Assembly: GCA_002424605.1 (NCBI GenBank)
Contig: DIKQ01000005.1
Location: 552,401 to 616,400, forward strand
Origin: Cloacimonetes bacterium UBA5614
Lineage (GTDB): Bacteria; Cloacimonadota; Cloacimonadia; Cloacimonadales; Cloacimonadaceae
Length of the DNA stretch: 64,000 nt
Reading direction: 5' to 3'
The notes beneath the pieces are model-generated. The model did not search any database. It was not told where the DNA came from and was given only the letters and a program-made list of their open reading frames with translations. Positions 15,763 through 24,557 of the stretch are shown here, piece by piece (position 1 is the first letter of the stretch; every line of letters starts with the position of its first letter). The position numbers and the translations under genes were made by a program.

Positions 15763-16902
15763 TTATCTGATAACGATTTTAGCCAGCTTGGTCTCGATGT
15801 CTCCGTTCTTCAAAGTTTTTTTCCAGGACGCGCGCAGACGCAGCATCGGAACCAGCTCTTCAGAACCGCAAAGGATATATGCCGTGCTGGCAGGGCACTT
15901 CTGTTTCAGGAAGTCTCCCAGGTCATTATACAGCTTGCCGGTGCCGTCTTTGTCACCCAGCCTGACCCCATAGGGCGGGTTGGTAACGATGGTCCTGTCC
16001 GGTTCCTTTGGCAAATCCTGAAACCTGCTGACGCCCAGCTCAATCTTATCACCATACGGCAAGCTCTGCAGGTTTGTCCGGGCATTGGCAACAGTTCCGG
16101 AACTGATGTCCGAACCGGCTATCAAACCCACGGGCAACGGCCTGATTTCAGCATCAGCGGTTTTGCGGACCTTGTCCCACAGCTTTTCATCAAAATCCGG
16201 CATAAAGGCGAGCGCACTATCCTTTCTCAGATAACCGGCAGGAATGCGGCAATAGAGCATCAAAGCTTCCGCCAGCAGGGTTCCGGAACCGCACATGGGA
16301 TCAAAAAAGGTATTGCCGCCATCCCAGCCAGAAAGCTTGACCACTGCAGCAGCCAGCGTTTCCTGCAATGGCGCTAGCGACATGCCTTTCCTGTATCCTC
16401 GTTTGTGCAGGCTGTGGCCTGCCACGTCCAGCGATACGGTTGCCCAGTTGTCGTTGATATACAGGCTGAAGGCGATATCTGCTTGCTTGGCAGAGAAATC
16501 GGGGCGCGCCTGATACTTTTCCCTGAACTGGTCGCAAATGGCGTCTTTGAGGATTTGTCCCGCATAGAGGGAATTTGTAATATTGCTGTTGCTGACATTG
16601 GTGATGATGGCAAAGGTGTCATCCACTCCAAACAGAGCAGTCCAGTCAAGATTGGCAAAAGCCTGGTTGTAGAGATATTTCTCGCTGTGGCACTGAAAAC
16701 TGATAAGGGGTGCCAGCACCCTCTGGATAAGGCGCGAGGTATAGACAATGCGGTAAAGGGTCTGCCTGTCGCAGGAAAAACGCACTCCCCTCGGCACTTC
16801 CTGGATTACTTCCGCGCCCAGTTCGGTCAGTTCTGCCGCAGCATGCTTTTCCAGGCTGCCAGCCACCTGGGCAAAGTATTTGTGGTTCTTCAGATATTCC
16901 AA
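15763..16902 (-). CDS. THUMP-domain class I RNA methyltransferase (RlmL N-half type)
   Basis: 379 residues. The N-terminal 60 residues are ferredoxin-like and residues 60-160 form a THUMP RNA-binding domain. Residues 175-379 are a Rossmann methyltransferase with the SAM motif DPMCGSGTLLAEALML and the catalytic TNPPYGVRLGD motif for N2-guanine methylation. It resembles the N-terminal half of E. coli RlmL (23S m2G2445) or Trm14-type tRNA enzymes; the C-terminal RlmK half is missing, as in most bacteria outside the gammaproteobacteria. No ATG is available; the start is a TTG at 16902 with AGAGG 5 bp upstream, since a stop lies in frame behind it. It follows the nifU-like gene by 30 bp, probably in the same operon. 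Confidence 0.88.
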   Translation of the reverse strand: MEYLKNHKYFAQVAGSLEKHAAAELTELGAEVIQEVPRGVRFSCDRQTLYRIVYTSRLIQRVLAPLISFQCHSEKYLYNQAFANLDWTALFGVDDTFAIITNVSNSNITNSLYAGQILKDAICDQFREKYQARPDFSAKQADIAFSLYINDNWATVSLDVAGHSLHKRGYRKGMSLAPLQETLAAAVVKLSGWDGGNTFFDPMCGSGTLLAEALMLYCRIPAGYLRKDSALAFMPDFDEKLWDKVRKTADAEIRPLPVGLIAGSDISSGTVANARTNLQSLPYGDKIELGVSRFQDLPKEPDRTIVTNPPYGVRLGDKDGTGKLYNDLGDFLKQKCPASTAYILCGSEELVPMLRLRASWKKTLKNGDIETKLAKIVIR

Positions 16903-16932
16903 ACTGCCTCTGTTTCTGATTCCTGCGGTTAA

Positions 16933-17556
16933 TCAGGGCAGGTTTATCTTCAGGTCTTTGATGTCGGGATACTTTTCCAGATGCTCGCGGATTTCTTCCA
17001 CCACGTTATCGCGCCAGGTGTCAAACTCGGCAATGTTCAGATCTATTATCACCTCACCGTCCGTGAAACCGACATACTTGACCATCTTGAGGGTGACGAT
17101 GTCCTCTCCCACCTGTGGATAGATAATCTTCTTCAGTTCATCCACGATAGTGTCCTTGGAGAAAAGGGGAACTTCCTTCAGCCCCTTGGCGATTTCGTAG
17201 TTGGAAATGGCGGTCTGCAGGGTATCGGCTGCCAGGACAGAGCAATGCACCTTGACAGGAGGCAGGCCATCCAAAGCTTCCATGGCGTCTTTCCAGGTGA
17301 TTTGCTTTGCCTCGTCCAGGGTCTTGCCCTTTGCCAGGTCTGTGATGATGGAGGCGGTGGCAATGTTGGAAGCGCAGCCGTAGGAAAGGAAGGACACATC
17401 CTCTATGACTTTGCTGTCTTCATTGACCTTGAGATAAACCGTCACCTGGTCTCCGCAGGCGGGACTTCCCTCTGTGGCAGTGGCATCCGGATTGTCCATC
17501 TTGCCCACGTTGTGCGGGTGCATGAAATGGTCTAAAACCTTCTGTGAGTATTGCAT
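16933..17556 (-). CDS. IscU/NifU-type Fe-S scaffold fused to a DUF59-like domain
   Basis: 207 residues. Residues 1-125 are an IscU fold with the three ligand Cys and Asp: GSPACGDQ, SYGCASNIATASII and VHCSVLAADTLQTA. Residues 130-207 (KKIIYPQVGEDIVTLKMVKYV through IKDLKINLP) resemble the DUF59/MIP18 family involved in Fe-S delivery rather than the CxxC Nfu domain of classical NifU; no CxxC is present. The scaffold would receive sulphur from the NifS-like protein encoded directly upstream, whose stop codon overlaps this ATG by one base. The fusion may couple assembly and targeting of clusters. The IscU part is certain; the DUF59 assignment is moderate. Confidence 0.9.
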   Translation of the reverse strand: MQYSQKVLDHFMHPHNVGKMDNPDATATEGSPACGDQVTVYLKVNEDSKVIEDVSFLSYGCASNIATASIITDLAKGKTLDEAKQITWKDAMEALDGLPPVKVHCSVLAADTLQTAISNYEIAKGLKEVPLFSKDTIVDELKKIIYPQVGEDIVTLKMVKYVGFTDGEVIIDLNIAEFDTWRDNVVEEIREHLEKYPDIKDLKINLP

Positions 17557-18734
17557 CAGTGCTCCTTGTATAATGGGCTTCTTTTTCTTAATTCTGTGGT
17601 GATTTCCGCCAGTTTTGCCACTGCGAAATCCAGGTCTTCCCTTGTGGTGTAGCGGGATACTGTAAACTTCAGCGAGCCGTGGGACTGCATATGGTTTTTG
17701 CCAATCGCCATCAGCACGTAATTGGCGGAAAGGCCTTGCGAGGCGCAGGCAGAACCGGTGGCAACAGTGATGCCCTGCAGGTCCAGCATCATGGTCATGG
17801 CTTCGCCTTCTATGTAGTCCATCGTCACATTGATATTGTGCGCTGCCCGTTTTCTGCCGCGGGGACCGTTGAGTTCAACATGCGGAATGGTCTTTTCAAT
17901 CGAGGTCAAAAGATACTCTGATAGTTCATAAAGCTTATCCACCTGCGCCGGTAAATCGGCAAAGGCAAGCTCCACCGCCTTGGCAAATCCCGCCAGCAGA
18001 GCGATGTTAACACCGCCGGTCTGCAGGTTATCCACCCTCGAGACGCCGTGAATCAGCTGTCCCAGTTTGGTGCCTGTTTTCACAAACAATGCTCCGGCAC
18101 CTTGCGGTCCGTGGATTTTATGCGCTGAGACGGAGAGCGTATCCACGCCCAGTTCATTCACATCCAAAGGCATCTTGCCATAGGCCTGTCCGGCATCTGC
18201 GTGGAAGTAAATCTTGTGCCCGGCATCAGCCAGGACCTGTCTGTATTCTGCCATGGGCTGAATGGTGCCGATTACGTGGTTGACGATGGTGGTCATAAAG
18301 AGTATGGTTTCGGGTTTAATGGCAGCTTTGAGCTCAGCCGCAGAGACCAAGCCGTCCTTGTCTGCCGGCAGGTAGGTCACTTCAAAGCCGTTCTGCTCAA
18401 AGAAAGCAGCATTGGTCAAAAGATCGGGATAATCGACAGCGGAGCAGATGATGTGGGTGCCTTTATCGGAATTAGCGGTCAGCAGTCCTTTGATGGCGAT
18501 GTTATTTGCCATGGTACCGCCGCCTGTGAAGTGGATTTCATTGGGTTTGGCTGCCAGACTTTTTGCCACAATACCCTTGAATTCGTTCAAGGCATCGTTG
18601 ATTGCTTCGCCGGTGCTGATAAAGGAGCCGGGATACCAGAACTTTTCCGTCAGATAGGGCTGCATGGCTTTGAGCACTTCCGGTGCGGGTTTGCTGGTCA
18701 TGCAGTTGTCGAGGTAAATCTCACCGCTGCTCAT
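17556..18734 (-). CDS. NifS/IscS-like PLP enzyme (divergent cysteine desulfurase)
   Basis: 392 residues, class V aminotransferase fold. The PLP lysine (SVSAHKIHGPQGAGALFV), the Asp and Gln of FHADAGQAYGK, the reactive Cys in TGSACASQGLS and the substrate Arg in TVSRYTT are present. Several residues usual in IscS/NifS are changed: the LDNAATTP block reads LDNCMTSKP, the catalytic His of the EH motif aligns with Tyr (VDYPDLL), the Asn of VNNEIG aligns with His (VNHVIG), and the GGGQExGxRSGT block reads HGVSRVDNLQTGG. Its place between an Rrf2 regulator and an IscU-type scaffold argues for a cysteine desulfurase, but altered chemistry is possible. It overlaps the regulator gene by 4 bp. Confidence 0.87.
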   Translation of the reverse strand: MSSGEIYLDNCMTSKPAPEVLKAMQPYLTEKFWYPGSFISTGEAINDALNEFKGIVAKSLAAKPNEIHFTGGGTMANNIAIKGLLTANSDKGTHIICSAVDYPDLLTNAAFFEQNGFEVTYLPADKDGLVSAAELKAAIKPETILFMTTIVNHVIGTIQPMAEYRQVLADAGHKIYFHADAGQAYGKMPLDVNELGVDTLSVSAHKIHGPQGAGALFVKTGTKLGQLIHGVSRVDNLQTGGVNIALLAGFAKAVELAFADLPAQVDKLYELSEYLLTSIEKTIPHVELNGPRGRKRAAHNINVTMDYIEGEAMTMMLDLQGITVATGSACASQGLSANYVLMAIGKNHMQSHGSLKFTVSRYTTREDLDFAVAKLAEITTELRKRSPLYKEH

Positions 18735-19159
18735 TTGCCGTTTCCTCCGTGGTTGAATTCTATCATCTCATCTATGCGTTCCAGCGAATAGCCGTCCAGG
18801 ATGCTTTTCATGTTATGGTAAACGTCGCCCCAGACCATATACAGCCCGCAATCTTTTCCAATGCAATGTTCGGGAGGATTGGATATGCAGCTCATTTCCC
18901 AGGAATGGTCTTCCACCGCCTGCATCACGCTGAGCAGGGTTATTTGTTCGGGCTGTTTGGCAAGGATGTATCCGCCTTTGGCTCCAGACTGGCTGTCCAC
19001 CAATCCTGCCGTGCGCATATTGTTGAGCAGACGTTCGATGTATTTACGGGGAAGGTGTTGCCGTTCGCAAATCTCCCTGGCGGAGATGGGCTCATTGTGA
19101 CACTTAGCCATCTCCAGGAGAGCCCTGAGGGCATATTCAGTTCGTGTGCTTATCTGCAT
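18731..19159 (-). CDS. Rrf2-family (IscR-like) transcriptional regulator
   Basis: 142 residues from the ATG at 19159 with AAGAAGGT upstream; an upstream in-frame ATG adds 11 residues that do not fit the family. The N-terminal winged helix is typical (RTEYALRALLEMA, RQHLPRKYIERLLNNMRTAGLVDSQSGAKGGY). Three cysteines in CISNPPEHCIGKDC match the cluster-binding loop of IscR, with a wider first spacing. It is the first gene of the nifS-nifU-rlmL operon and probably senses Fe-S status and controls that operon. Confidence 0.92.
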   Translation of the reverse strand: MQISTRTEYALRALLEMAKCHNEPISAREICERQHLPRKYIERLLNNMRTAGLVDSQSGAKGGYILAKQPEQITLLSVMQAVEDHSWEMSCISNPPEHCIGKDCGLYMVWGDVYHNMKSILDGYSLERIDEMIEFNHGGNGK

Positions 19160-19194
19160 TTTGACCTTCTTTGCATTGTTTTCACAATACATAC

Positions 19195-19211
19195 TAATCC
19201 GGTAGGGATTA
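19195..19211. promoter_or_regulatory. Possible Rrf2 operator
   Basis: The perfect palindrome TAATCC-GGTAG-GGATTA lies 36 bp upstream of the regulator start. This is where an autoregulatory site would be expected; binding is inference. Confidence 0.4.
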
Positions 19212-19287
19212 AAGTCAAGCAGAAGTTCTATCTTTTTTGTAGGAGTTCAGCAGTTACACTAATCTTTTTTTGCTTTGGAGTTGCTTC

Positions 19288-19428
19288 CTACCTGAGCAGA
19301 AGTATTTTCCGGCTGACCGACTTTCCTCCGGACTGCAAACGGCAGAAGTAGAAACCGGAAGCGGCTTTGTTTCCGGATTCGTCTTCCCCGTTCCAGGATA
19401 GCGAATACTCGCCTGCTTTGGCTCTGCC
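19288..19428 (-). pseudogene. Detached C-terminal part of the sorting domain (after in-frame TAG)
   Basis: After the TAG at 19431-19429 the same frame continues for 46 codons to a second TAG at 19290-19288. It encodes the rest of a FlgD-like sorting domain, with YSLSWNGEDESGNKAASGFY followed by RLQSGG and the terminal KILLLR. All other sorting domains in the window are intact up to an LLLK-type end, so the first TAG looks like a nonsense mutation, a sequencing error or a readthrough codon. Confidence 0.85.
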
Positions 19429-21270
19429 CTACGCCAGGATTTTGACGGTTTGTCCCTTGATGTTGCAGATGCTTAATCTGTAATCCCCATCTGTGTTAAG
19501 CCGGTAATTGAAGCTTGTTAATGAGCTAAACGGATTGGGATGATTCTGTTGCAAAGCAAGTGCGGGAACAGGCGTTAGCGGGTCATCAGCTATCGTGACT
19601 GGAAGCGAGATGTCCACTGCCATGTACTTGACCATTCCGGCAGAGTTTCCGCCCACCGGCGGAGTCAGCGTATATGCGCCCCAGGATGCGTCGTCATAAA
19701 ACATCAGATACAATCTGCCCACATCTTCTGTGCTGGTATGACTCATCTGCACAATAGCGGAAGCGGGATAGACCCACATCGGCTTGATGCCTGCCAATTG
19801 CGGCGTCTCAACGCTGTTCAGCTTTATCGGTTCCAGCCAGGTCCAGCCATTATCGGGTGACAGCGATATGCAAATCTCGTTAGTGGGAAAAGTATCAAAG
19901 TTCAATCTTGCCAGATTAGAGTCCTGCCACACGCAAGCCATCCAGCCCAGTTCGTTTGGCCGGGTCATCATCTGCAGATTATAATGAAACATCATGGCAT
20001 CACTGTGGGCTGTCATATCCCAGTAGGGAAAAGGCCAACTGGTGGGAAAGACAGGGTTCCCCTGATTATCAACCTCATCAATCATGCCATCCTCATCAAT
20101 ATCCCAGGGACTATAGCACGGCTCTGCATGCGGTGATACACCCTGAGGCCAGAGGTCGTCTATCCGGAAGGTCTCCGCAGAGGTATCAAACACAATGCTC
20201 CGCAAGGTATGCAGGACAGGATAATAATACAAAACACCCTCATCATATGCATGGAAGGTACTGAGCTGCGGAAACAGGATATTGCCTGCATTGTCCATTA
20301 CGGCATTAAAGTGTCCGCAATTGCTCAGGTTGGCATAGATATCATAATCGTTATAAGGTTGGCAGGAGGGGTTTTGTTCAGCGCTGACAGATATCCTTCT
20401 CCAGATATCGGGATTGATGTCTTCCAGGACAAACACATCCAGGTTCGGCTCAAAAATCTCCATCTCTGTGGAGGCATCCCTGGCAGTGTGGTGACCGCAG
20501 AGGTATAAAGACGCGTCGGGACCCACCTTGATGGTGTAGTTGACTCTTCTGTACAGCGTGGTATGGGCTGCCCAACCCTCTATCTCCGGAACCGATATGT
20601 AGTTCCAGATGAAGTCCGTCTCCAGGTTCACCTGCTGGGGATTGTAATCGGCATAAGCGATTTTGGGAACTTCCGCCGGATAGACCACCGTAACGGGTTT
20701 TCTTGCCATCACATAGATTCTGCGCATTCCGGCAATGGGAGAATTACCGCACTTCACGACAGGCCAATAATAGGTCTCGCCCGGAGAGACGGATTCAAAC
20801 ACCGGCTGGGGTGCTCCAATATAGTTGTCCGGTCCCAGACCCGGCAGAATGATTGAGCCATACACCGAGATATTGGAGTTTCCCGCCAGTTGATTGTGCC
20901 AGGCGATGAAGCCCACTCCGCTCTCTTCATCCAGGTCCAGGGAGGGATATCCGTTGTAAGTCCCGTTCACAGCCAGGGTCTCCACCGACTGCAAGGCACC
21001 CTGTGGACTGATTCTTGCGATATAGGAGTAGCGGTCGGATGAGATTTCCGCTTTGGCATGGAAAGCCATCAGGAACCCGCCTCCCAGCGCGTCCGGAATT
21101 GTCTTCACAGGTGACGAATTATATCCGCCAATCATATAATCATACCAGGACGGCATGATTTGAGCGGGATTGACAGAGACGGTAAAGTCCGGCGGAGTGC
21201 GGTACGGCAGTGCTGACAGGATACAGACAAACGCCATTGAAACGGTTACAGACAACCAAATCTTTTTCAT
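19429..21270 (-). CDS. Secreted protein with interrupted FlgD-like sorting domain
   Basis: 613 residues up to the first TAG. A signal peptide (about 1-20) is followed by a long beta-rich exported region with WxxD and calcium-like acidic stretches (DIDEDGMIDEVDNQGNP), then the start of the C-terminal sorting domain (QNHPNPFSSLTSFNYRL ... ICNIKGQTVKILA). The domain is cut by the TAG; the remainder lies in frame at 19288-19428. GGGAGG lies 7 bp before the ATG. No enzyme motif was recognised; such proteins are probably displayed or released through the FlgD-like/T9SS-style signal. Without the last 46 residues export or anchoring may fail. Confidence 0.8.
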   Translation of the reverse strand: MKKIWLSVTVSMAFVCILSALPYRTPPDFTVSVNPAQIMPSWYDYMIGGYNSSPVKTIPDALGGGFLMAFHAKAEISSDRYSYIARISPQGALQSVETLAVNGTYNGYPSLDLDEESGVGFIAWHNQLAGNSNISVYGSIILPGLGPDNYIGAPQPVFESVSPGETYYWPVVKCGNSPIAGMRRIYVMARKPVTVVYPAEVPKIAYADYNPQQVNLETDFIWNYISVPEIEGWAAHTTLYRRVNYTIKVGPDASLYLCGHHTARDASTEMEIFEPNLDVFVLEDINPDIWRRISVSAEQNPSCQPYNDYDIYANLSNCGHFNAVMDNAGNILFPQLSTFHAYDEGVLYYYPVLHTLRSIVFDTSAETFRIDDLWPQGVSPHAEPCYSPWDIDEDGMIDEVDNQGNPVFPTSWPFPYWDMTAHSDAMMFHYNLQMMTRPNELGWMACVWQDSNLARLNFDTFPTNEICISLSPDNGWTWLEPIKLNSVETPQLAGIKPMWVYPASAIVQMSHTSTEDVGRLYLMFYDDASWGAYTLTPPVGGNSAGMVKYMAVDISLPVTIADDPLTPVPALALQQNHPNPFSSLTSFNYRLNTDGDYRLSICNIKGQTVKILA

Positions 21271-21385
21271 AAGGTCCTCCCGATGTTTCGGTTAAAATAG
21301 TTAACCTTTTCTAGCCCTTCCCTTGATTAATCAAATTTCTGCTATTCATTACATATGTCAAGGAAAATCTGCAGATTTTTATTAT

Positions 21386-21472
21386 CTCTCCCCTGCTTGC
21401 CTCGTGGGGACAACGTGGGGAAAGCCCACGAGGACCCCAGGAGGACCCCAGGGTGAGATTAAGCAAGAAATC
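21386..21472. repeat. 11-bp-phased palindromic intergenic element, family C
   Basis: Six 11-bp units from 21401 to 21466: CTCGTGGGGAC, AACGTGGGGAA, AGCCCACGAGG, ACCCCAGGAGG, ACCCCAGGGTG, AGATTAAGCAA. The left arm CTCCCCTGCTTGC and right end TTAAGCAAG form the outer inverted repeat. The words differ from the other families, but the central GGGGAAAGCCC resembles family B. Confidence 0.78.
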
Positions 21473-21479
21473 TACGGAA

Positions 21480-24362
21480 TTACTGGATAATCAGGCAGGG
21501 ACGGATGACTCCGGCACGGATTTGGGTGGCTGGAAGCAGGACGGCGTGCCTGCCGGAATGGGCTTGCAGTTCTGCTGAAAGTTCCCTGCTGAATTGCTGT
21601 TTGCCAAATCCGTTTGCCAGCATGATACTGAAGGGCAGGTTTTCACTACCGGTGATACCGACGCCCAGTTCGTAGCCAAGCAGTTCCGCCACATCGGCTT
21701 CCTGCAGGGACGGAACCACGATGCCGTCCGCTTTCTGTCTGCGTATCGCTTTCAGTTCTTCTCCGCTCAAGGCAAAGGGATAGACCATGATGGCGCCTTC
21801 CCGGACGTTACCTTCCGCAAAGCTATCCTGCCAGAGGAGCAGACCGTCCTCCATCTGTCCAAAACCGATGCTGCCGCTGAGGGTGGTACCTTCATACTCC
21901 AGTTCGATAAAGCGGTTTTTTGCGATATGTATGACCCTGGCATCCAGGCAGGACTTCAGGGTGAGGTTTTTGCGGATGTACTGGATGGTGATGGTGCCCT
22001 TGCGGGTATCGACATCCGTGACGGTGCCGGTGGCGGGCGAGTGCATACGATGCTCATTCTTTTTCCAGTCGCGCACAGCCAGCAGTTCACCGCCGGTTAC
22101 GAAATCCCCCAGGTTCTTGCGCAGACAGCCCTTGATGAATACGGGCTTTACTCCGAGCTGGCCGGCAATATTGATGGTGATGGGCTCAAAGGAATAGTCC
22201 TGGATTTCGCGCAGGATGAGGGTGCCGTTCTGCCAGTCAATCTTCTCCACTCTACCACGGACAGCAGAGGTAAAATTATAGTGCCCCACGTTCATCAAAC
22301 TCTCCAGGAAGGAGTGTTCCTCGGCAAAGATGAGCTGTCCGTTCTTCACCTCGTCGCCGATGCCGACCTTGAGGTTCTTGCGGAATGATTCCTCTGAAAA
22401 AGATGCTTCCAGTCCGCGGAAAACCTGCATCACATATATGCGGGGCGGGTCATAGAGATTTTCGCCCAATAAAGTGTCGGGCTGGACCCTGTCACCTTCC
22501 TTCACATGGATTCTGCCGGCATATGGCAGGGAAAAAACCCGCCTGCCTGTTCCCCTGATAACGGATTCTGTCCTTGAGCCGGGAGACAGGGGCAGATTTT
22601 CAGCATCCGCCGGCAGGATTTCATCATAAAGACCGAGGACGCGGTTCATATCATCAAAGGCATACTGTCCTGCTATGCGTGTGTCAATCAGGATGGGATG
22701 ACTGGTTTCCGCTGACAGTTCCTTTTGCTCATAACCGATGCGGACCGAGCCATGGCACTTAACCTGTACGGTGACGGGGCGGTCATTGTCTATCCAGTAA
22801 AGCTGGTTGCCCTCGGCTTCTATGATGCGGGTTCCCTGCTCAAAACGAAGCTGAGCACTGAGCGCCGGTCTGCCTGCCTTCAATCTGCCCGGCATAGGGC
22901 GGACGCAGAGACAGAGGGGCTCCAGACATTCAGTCTTGAGCAATTCATGGGCTGCTTTTTGTTCCAGCTGGCTGAGTTTCCCCAGATGCGGTGTGATAAA
23001 GTGCCGGTCGCGCCAGAGTTCCGTGATGCCCCTGGGTTGCAGGCCGTCCACCATCATAATGGCTGCCTGACGGGGTTTGGGAGCGTGTGAAAGCACTCCG
23101 CCGGCACCTATCAGGACATGGAAATCCTGTAGGCGGAATTCCGTTTTACGGTCCAGCTTTTCACGGAAGAACTGCTCGTGAAAGGGATCGAGCTCTTCGT
23201 TTTTCAGGCGGAGAAAATTACCGATGTGCGAAATGGAAAAATTCATCTGCAGGTGCTGCTGCAGTGAGAGCTGCAGGGCAATGCGCGCCAGCGCCTGTTC
23301 GATGTGGAGGGTGGCGTCGTTATCCGGAATCAGGGTGGGATTGAGCATCTTGTTGCCCATATAATTGCGCAGGGCGGTTTCAGGCAGGGATGGGTGGAGC
23401 CATTGCTGCAGGCGGGATTTGCTGCCTTTGGCAAAGACGTTGCAGAGATTGTAGCTCATTCCGTAATTGGCGCTGACAGTGCGGTAAAACTTGCCGAACA
23501 CGTTGGAATAAACGTCTGTAGTGGCACCTCCGATGTCCACGGCAAGGATGTTTTTGCTTTCGGTCTCCGCAATCAGCTTCAGAGAATGCATAACGCCCAG
23601 CGGAGTGGGTATCACAGGGTCTGAAACCATGCTGCTTACAGCTTTGTACCCGGGCGCCTGCTGCATGACCTTGTTCAGGAACAGCTCGTGCACCAGTCCT
23701 GTCACATGTTCGGTTTTCTCCACTTCCTCCGTGGGGCGGATATTGGGCAGGATATGCACTTCAAAGCTTTCCATCAGGATGCTTTGTATGGCATTTGCGG
23801 CATCGGTATTACCGGCAAAGATAAGCGGTATCTTGTCCTTGAGAATGTATTTGGGTTTGATTTCACAATAGGAGAGGATTTCTGCCTGGCGCAGCACAGA
23901 GGCAAAAGCGCCTCCGTCATAACCTCCGCTCATCAGGATTATATCCGGCTGTTTGGCTTCGATGTCGTGCATCTGTTGCACTACCGACCTGCCGTCGTCA
24001 ATGGCAATGGTATCCAGCAATACACCGCCCACTCCATAAGCGGCACGTCCGGCGCTGGCAGCGGATTCTTCCTTGGTAAGGCCGATAACCAGGATTTGCA
24101 GGCCTCCTCCGGCGCTGCTGGTGGAAAGCCACTGGATTCCGGCCGCAACCTTTCCGGCTGAGTCCAACAGAATGACGGACGTCTTTGCCTGCAGTTCCCG
24201 GACCGCATTCAGCACTCCAGCCATCACATCTTCAAAGGGCTTTTCCACCGTAGTGGGGGCATTGGCAAGACCCTGTAAAATCCACTTGCCTTCTGTTTCT
24301 GCCAGTAATATCGCCTTGGTGGTGGTGCTGCCGATGTCGGTTATCAGAATATGTCGGGTCAT
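21480..24362 (-). CDS. MutL/GlmL-type reactivase-like protein with long C-terminal extension
   Basis: 960 residues from the ATG at 24362 (GGGAGG upstream). Residues 1-470 match the GlmL/MutL family linked to B12-dependent mutases such as glutamate mutase and ornithine or lysine aminomutase: an actin-like ATPase with TDIGSTTTKAILL, LMSGGYDGGAFA and LAVDIGGATTDVYS. Family members usually end near residue 460. The further 490 residues contain small beta-barrel segments resembling lipoyl-like or KOW folds (LPYAGRIHVKEGDRVQPDTL, MHSPATGTVTDVDTRKG) and end at VIRPCLIIQ. Members are thought to reload or repair adenosylcobalamin mutases; no mutase gene lies next to it here. The role of the extension is unknown. 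Confidence 0.85.
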   Translation of the reverse strand: MTRHILITDIGSTTTKAILLAETEGKWILQGLANAPTTVEKPFEDVMAGVLNAVRELQAKTSVILLDSAGKVAAGIQWLSTSSAGGGLQILVIGLTKEESAASAGRAAYGVGGVLLDTIAIDDGRSVVQQMHDIEAKQPDIILMSGGYDGGAFASVLRQAEILSYCEIKPKYILKDKIPLIFAGNTDAANAIQSILMESFEVHILPNIRPTEEVEKTEHVTGLVHELFLNKVMQQAPGYKAVSSMVSDPVIPTPLGVMHSLKLIAETESKNILAVDIGGATTDVYSNVFGKFYRTVSANYGMSYNLCNVFAKGSKSRLQQWLHPSLPETALRNYMGNKMLNPTLIPDNDATLHIEQALARIALQLSLQQHLQMNFSISHIGNFLRLKNEELDPFHEQFFREKLDRKTEFRLQDFHVLIGAGGVLSHAPKPRQAAIMMVDGLQPRGITELWRDRHFITPHLGKLSQLEQKAAHELLKTECLEPLCLCVRPMPGRLKAGRPALSAQLRFEQGTRIIEAEGNQLYWIDNDRPVTVQVKCHGSVRIGYEQKELSAETSHPILIDTRIAGQYAFDDMNRVLGLYDEILPADAENLPLSPGSRTESVIRGTGRRVFSLPYAGRIHVKEGDRVQPDTLLGENLYDPPRIYVMQVFRGLEASFSEESFRKNLKVGIGDEVKNGQLIFAEEHSFLESLMNVGHYNFTSAVRGRVEKIDWQNGTLILREIQDYSFEPITINIAGQLGVKPVFIKGCLRKNLGDFVTGGELLAVRDWKKNEHRMHSPATGTVTDVDTRKGTITIQYIRKNLTLKSCLDARVIHIAKNRFIELEYEGTTLSGSIGFGQMEDGLLLWQDSFAEGNVREGAIMVYPFALSGEELKAIRRQKADGIVVPSLQEADVAELLGYELGVGITGSENLPFSIMLANGFGKQQFSRELSAELQAHSGRHAVLLPATQIRAGVIRPCLIIQ

Positions 24363-24474
24363 GGACGCCTCCCTGCCTGAATAACCTGCGGTAATGCGTG
24401 TTTCCTCATATTCAGGCACAATAACGGTAGGTTGTCAGGATGTAGTTTTTTGTCAAACAATTCATTGAACCGGA

Positions 24475-24512
24475 AGAAAAGCAAAGACCCCTGCAAGCGC
24501 GGGCAGGGGTCT
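24475..24512 (-). terminator. Rho-independent terminator of the 1018-residue secreted protein gene
   Basis: On the minus strand AGACCCCTGC pairs with GCAGGGGTCT (24512-24503 with 24494-24485), followed by TTGCTTTTC. Confidence 0.88.
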
Positions 24513-24557
24513 ATATTGTATGTGGCATCCAATCTGATGGGATTGGCTGGTTTCAGT

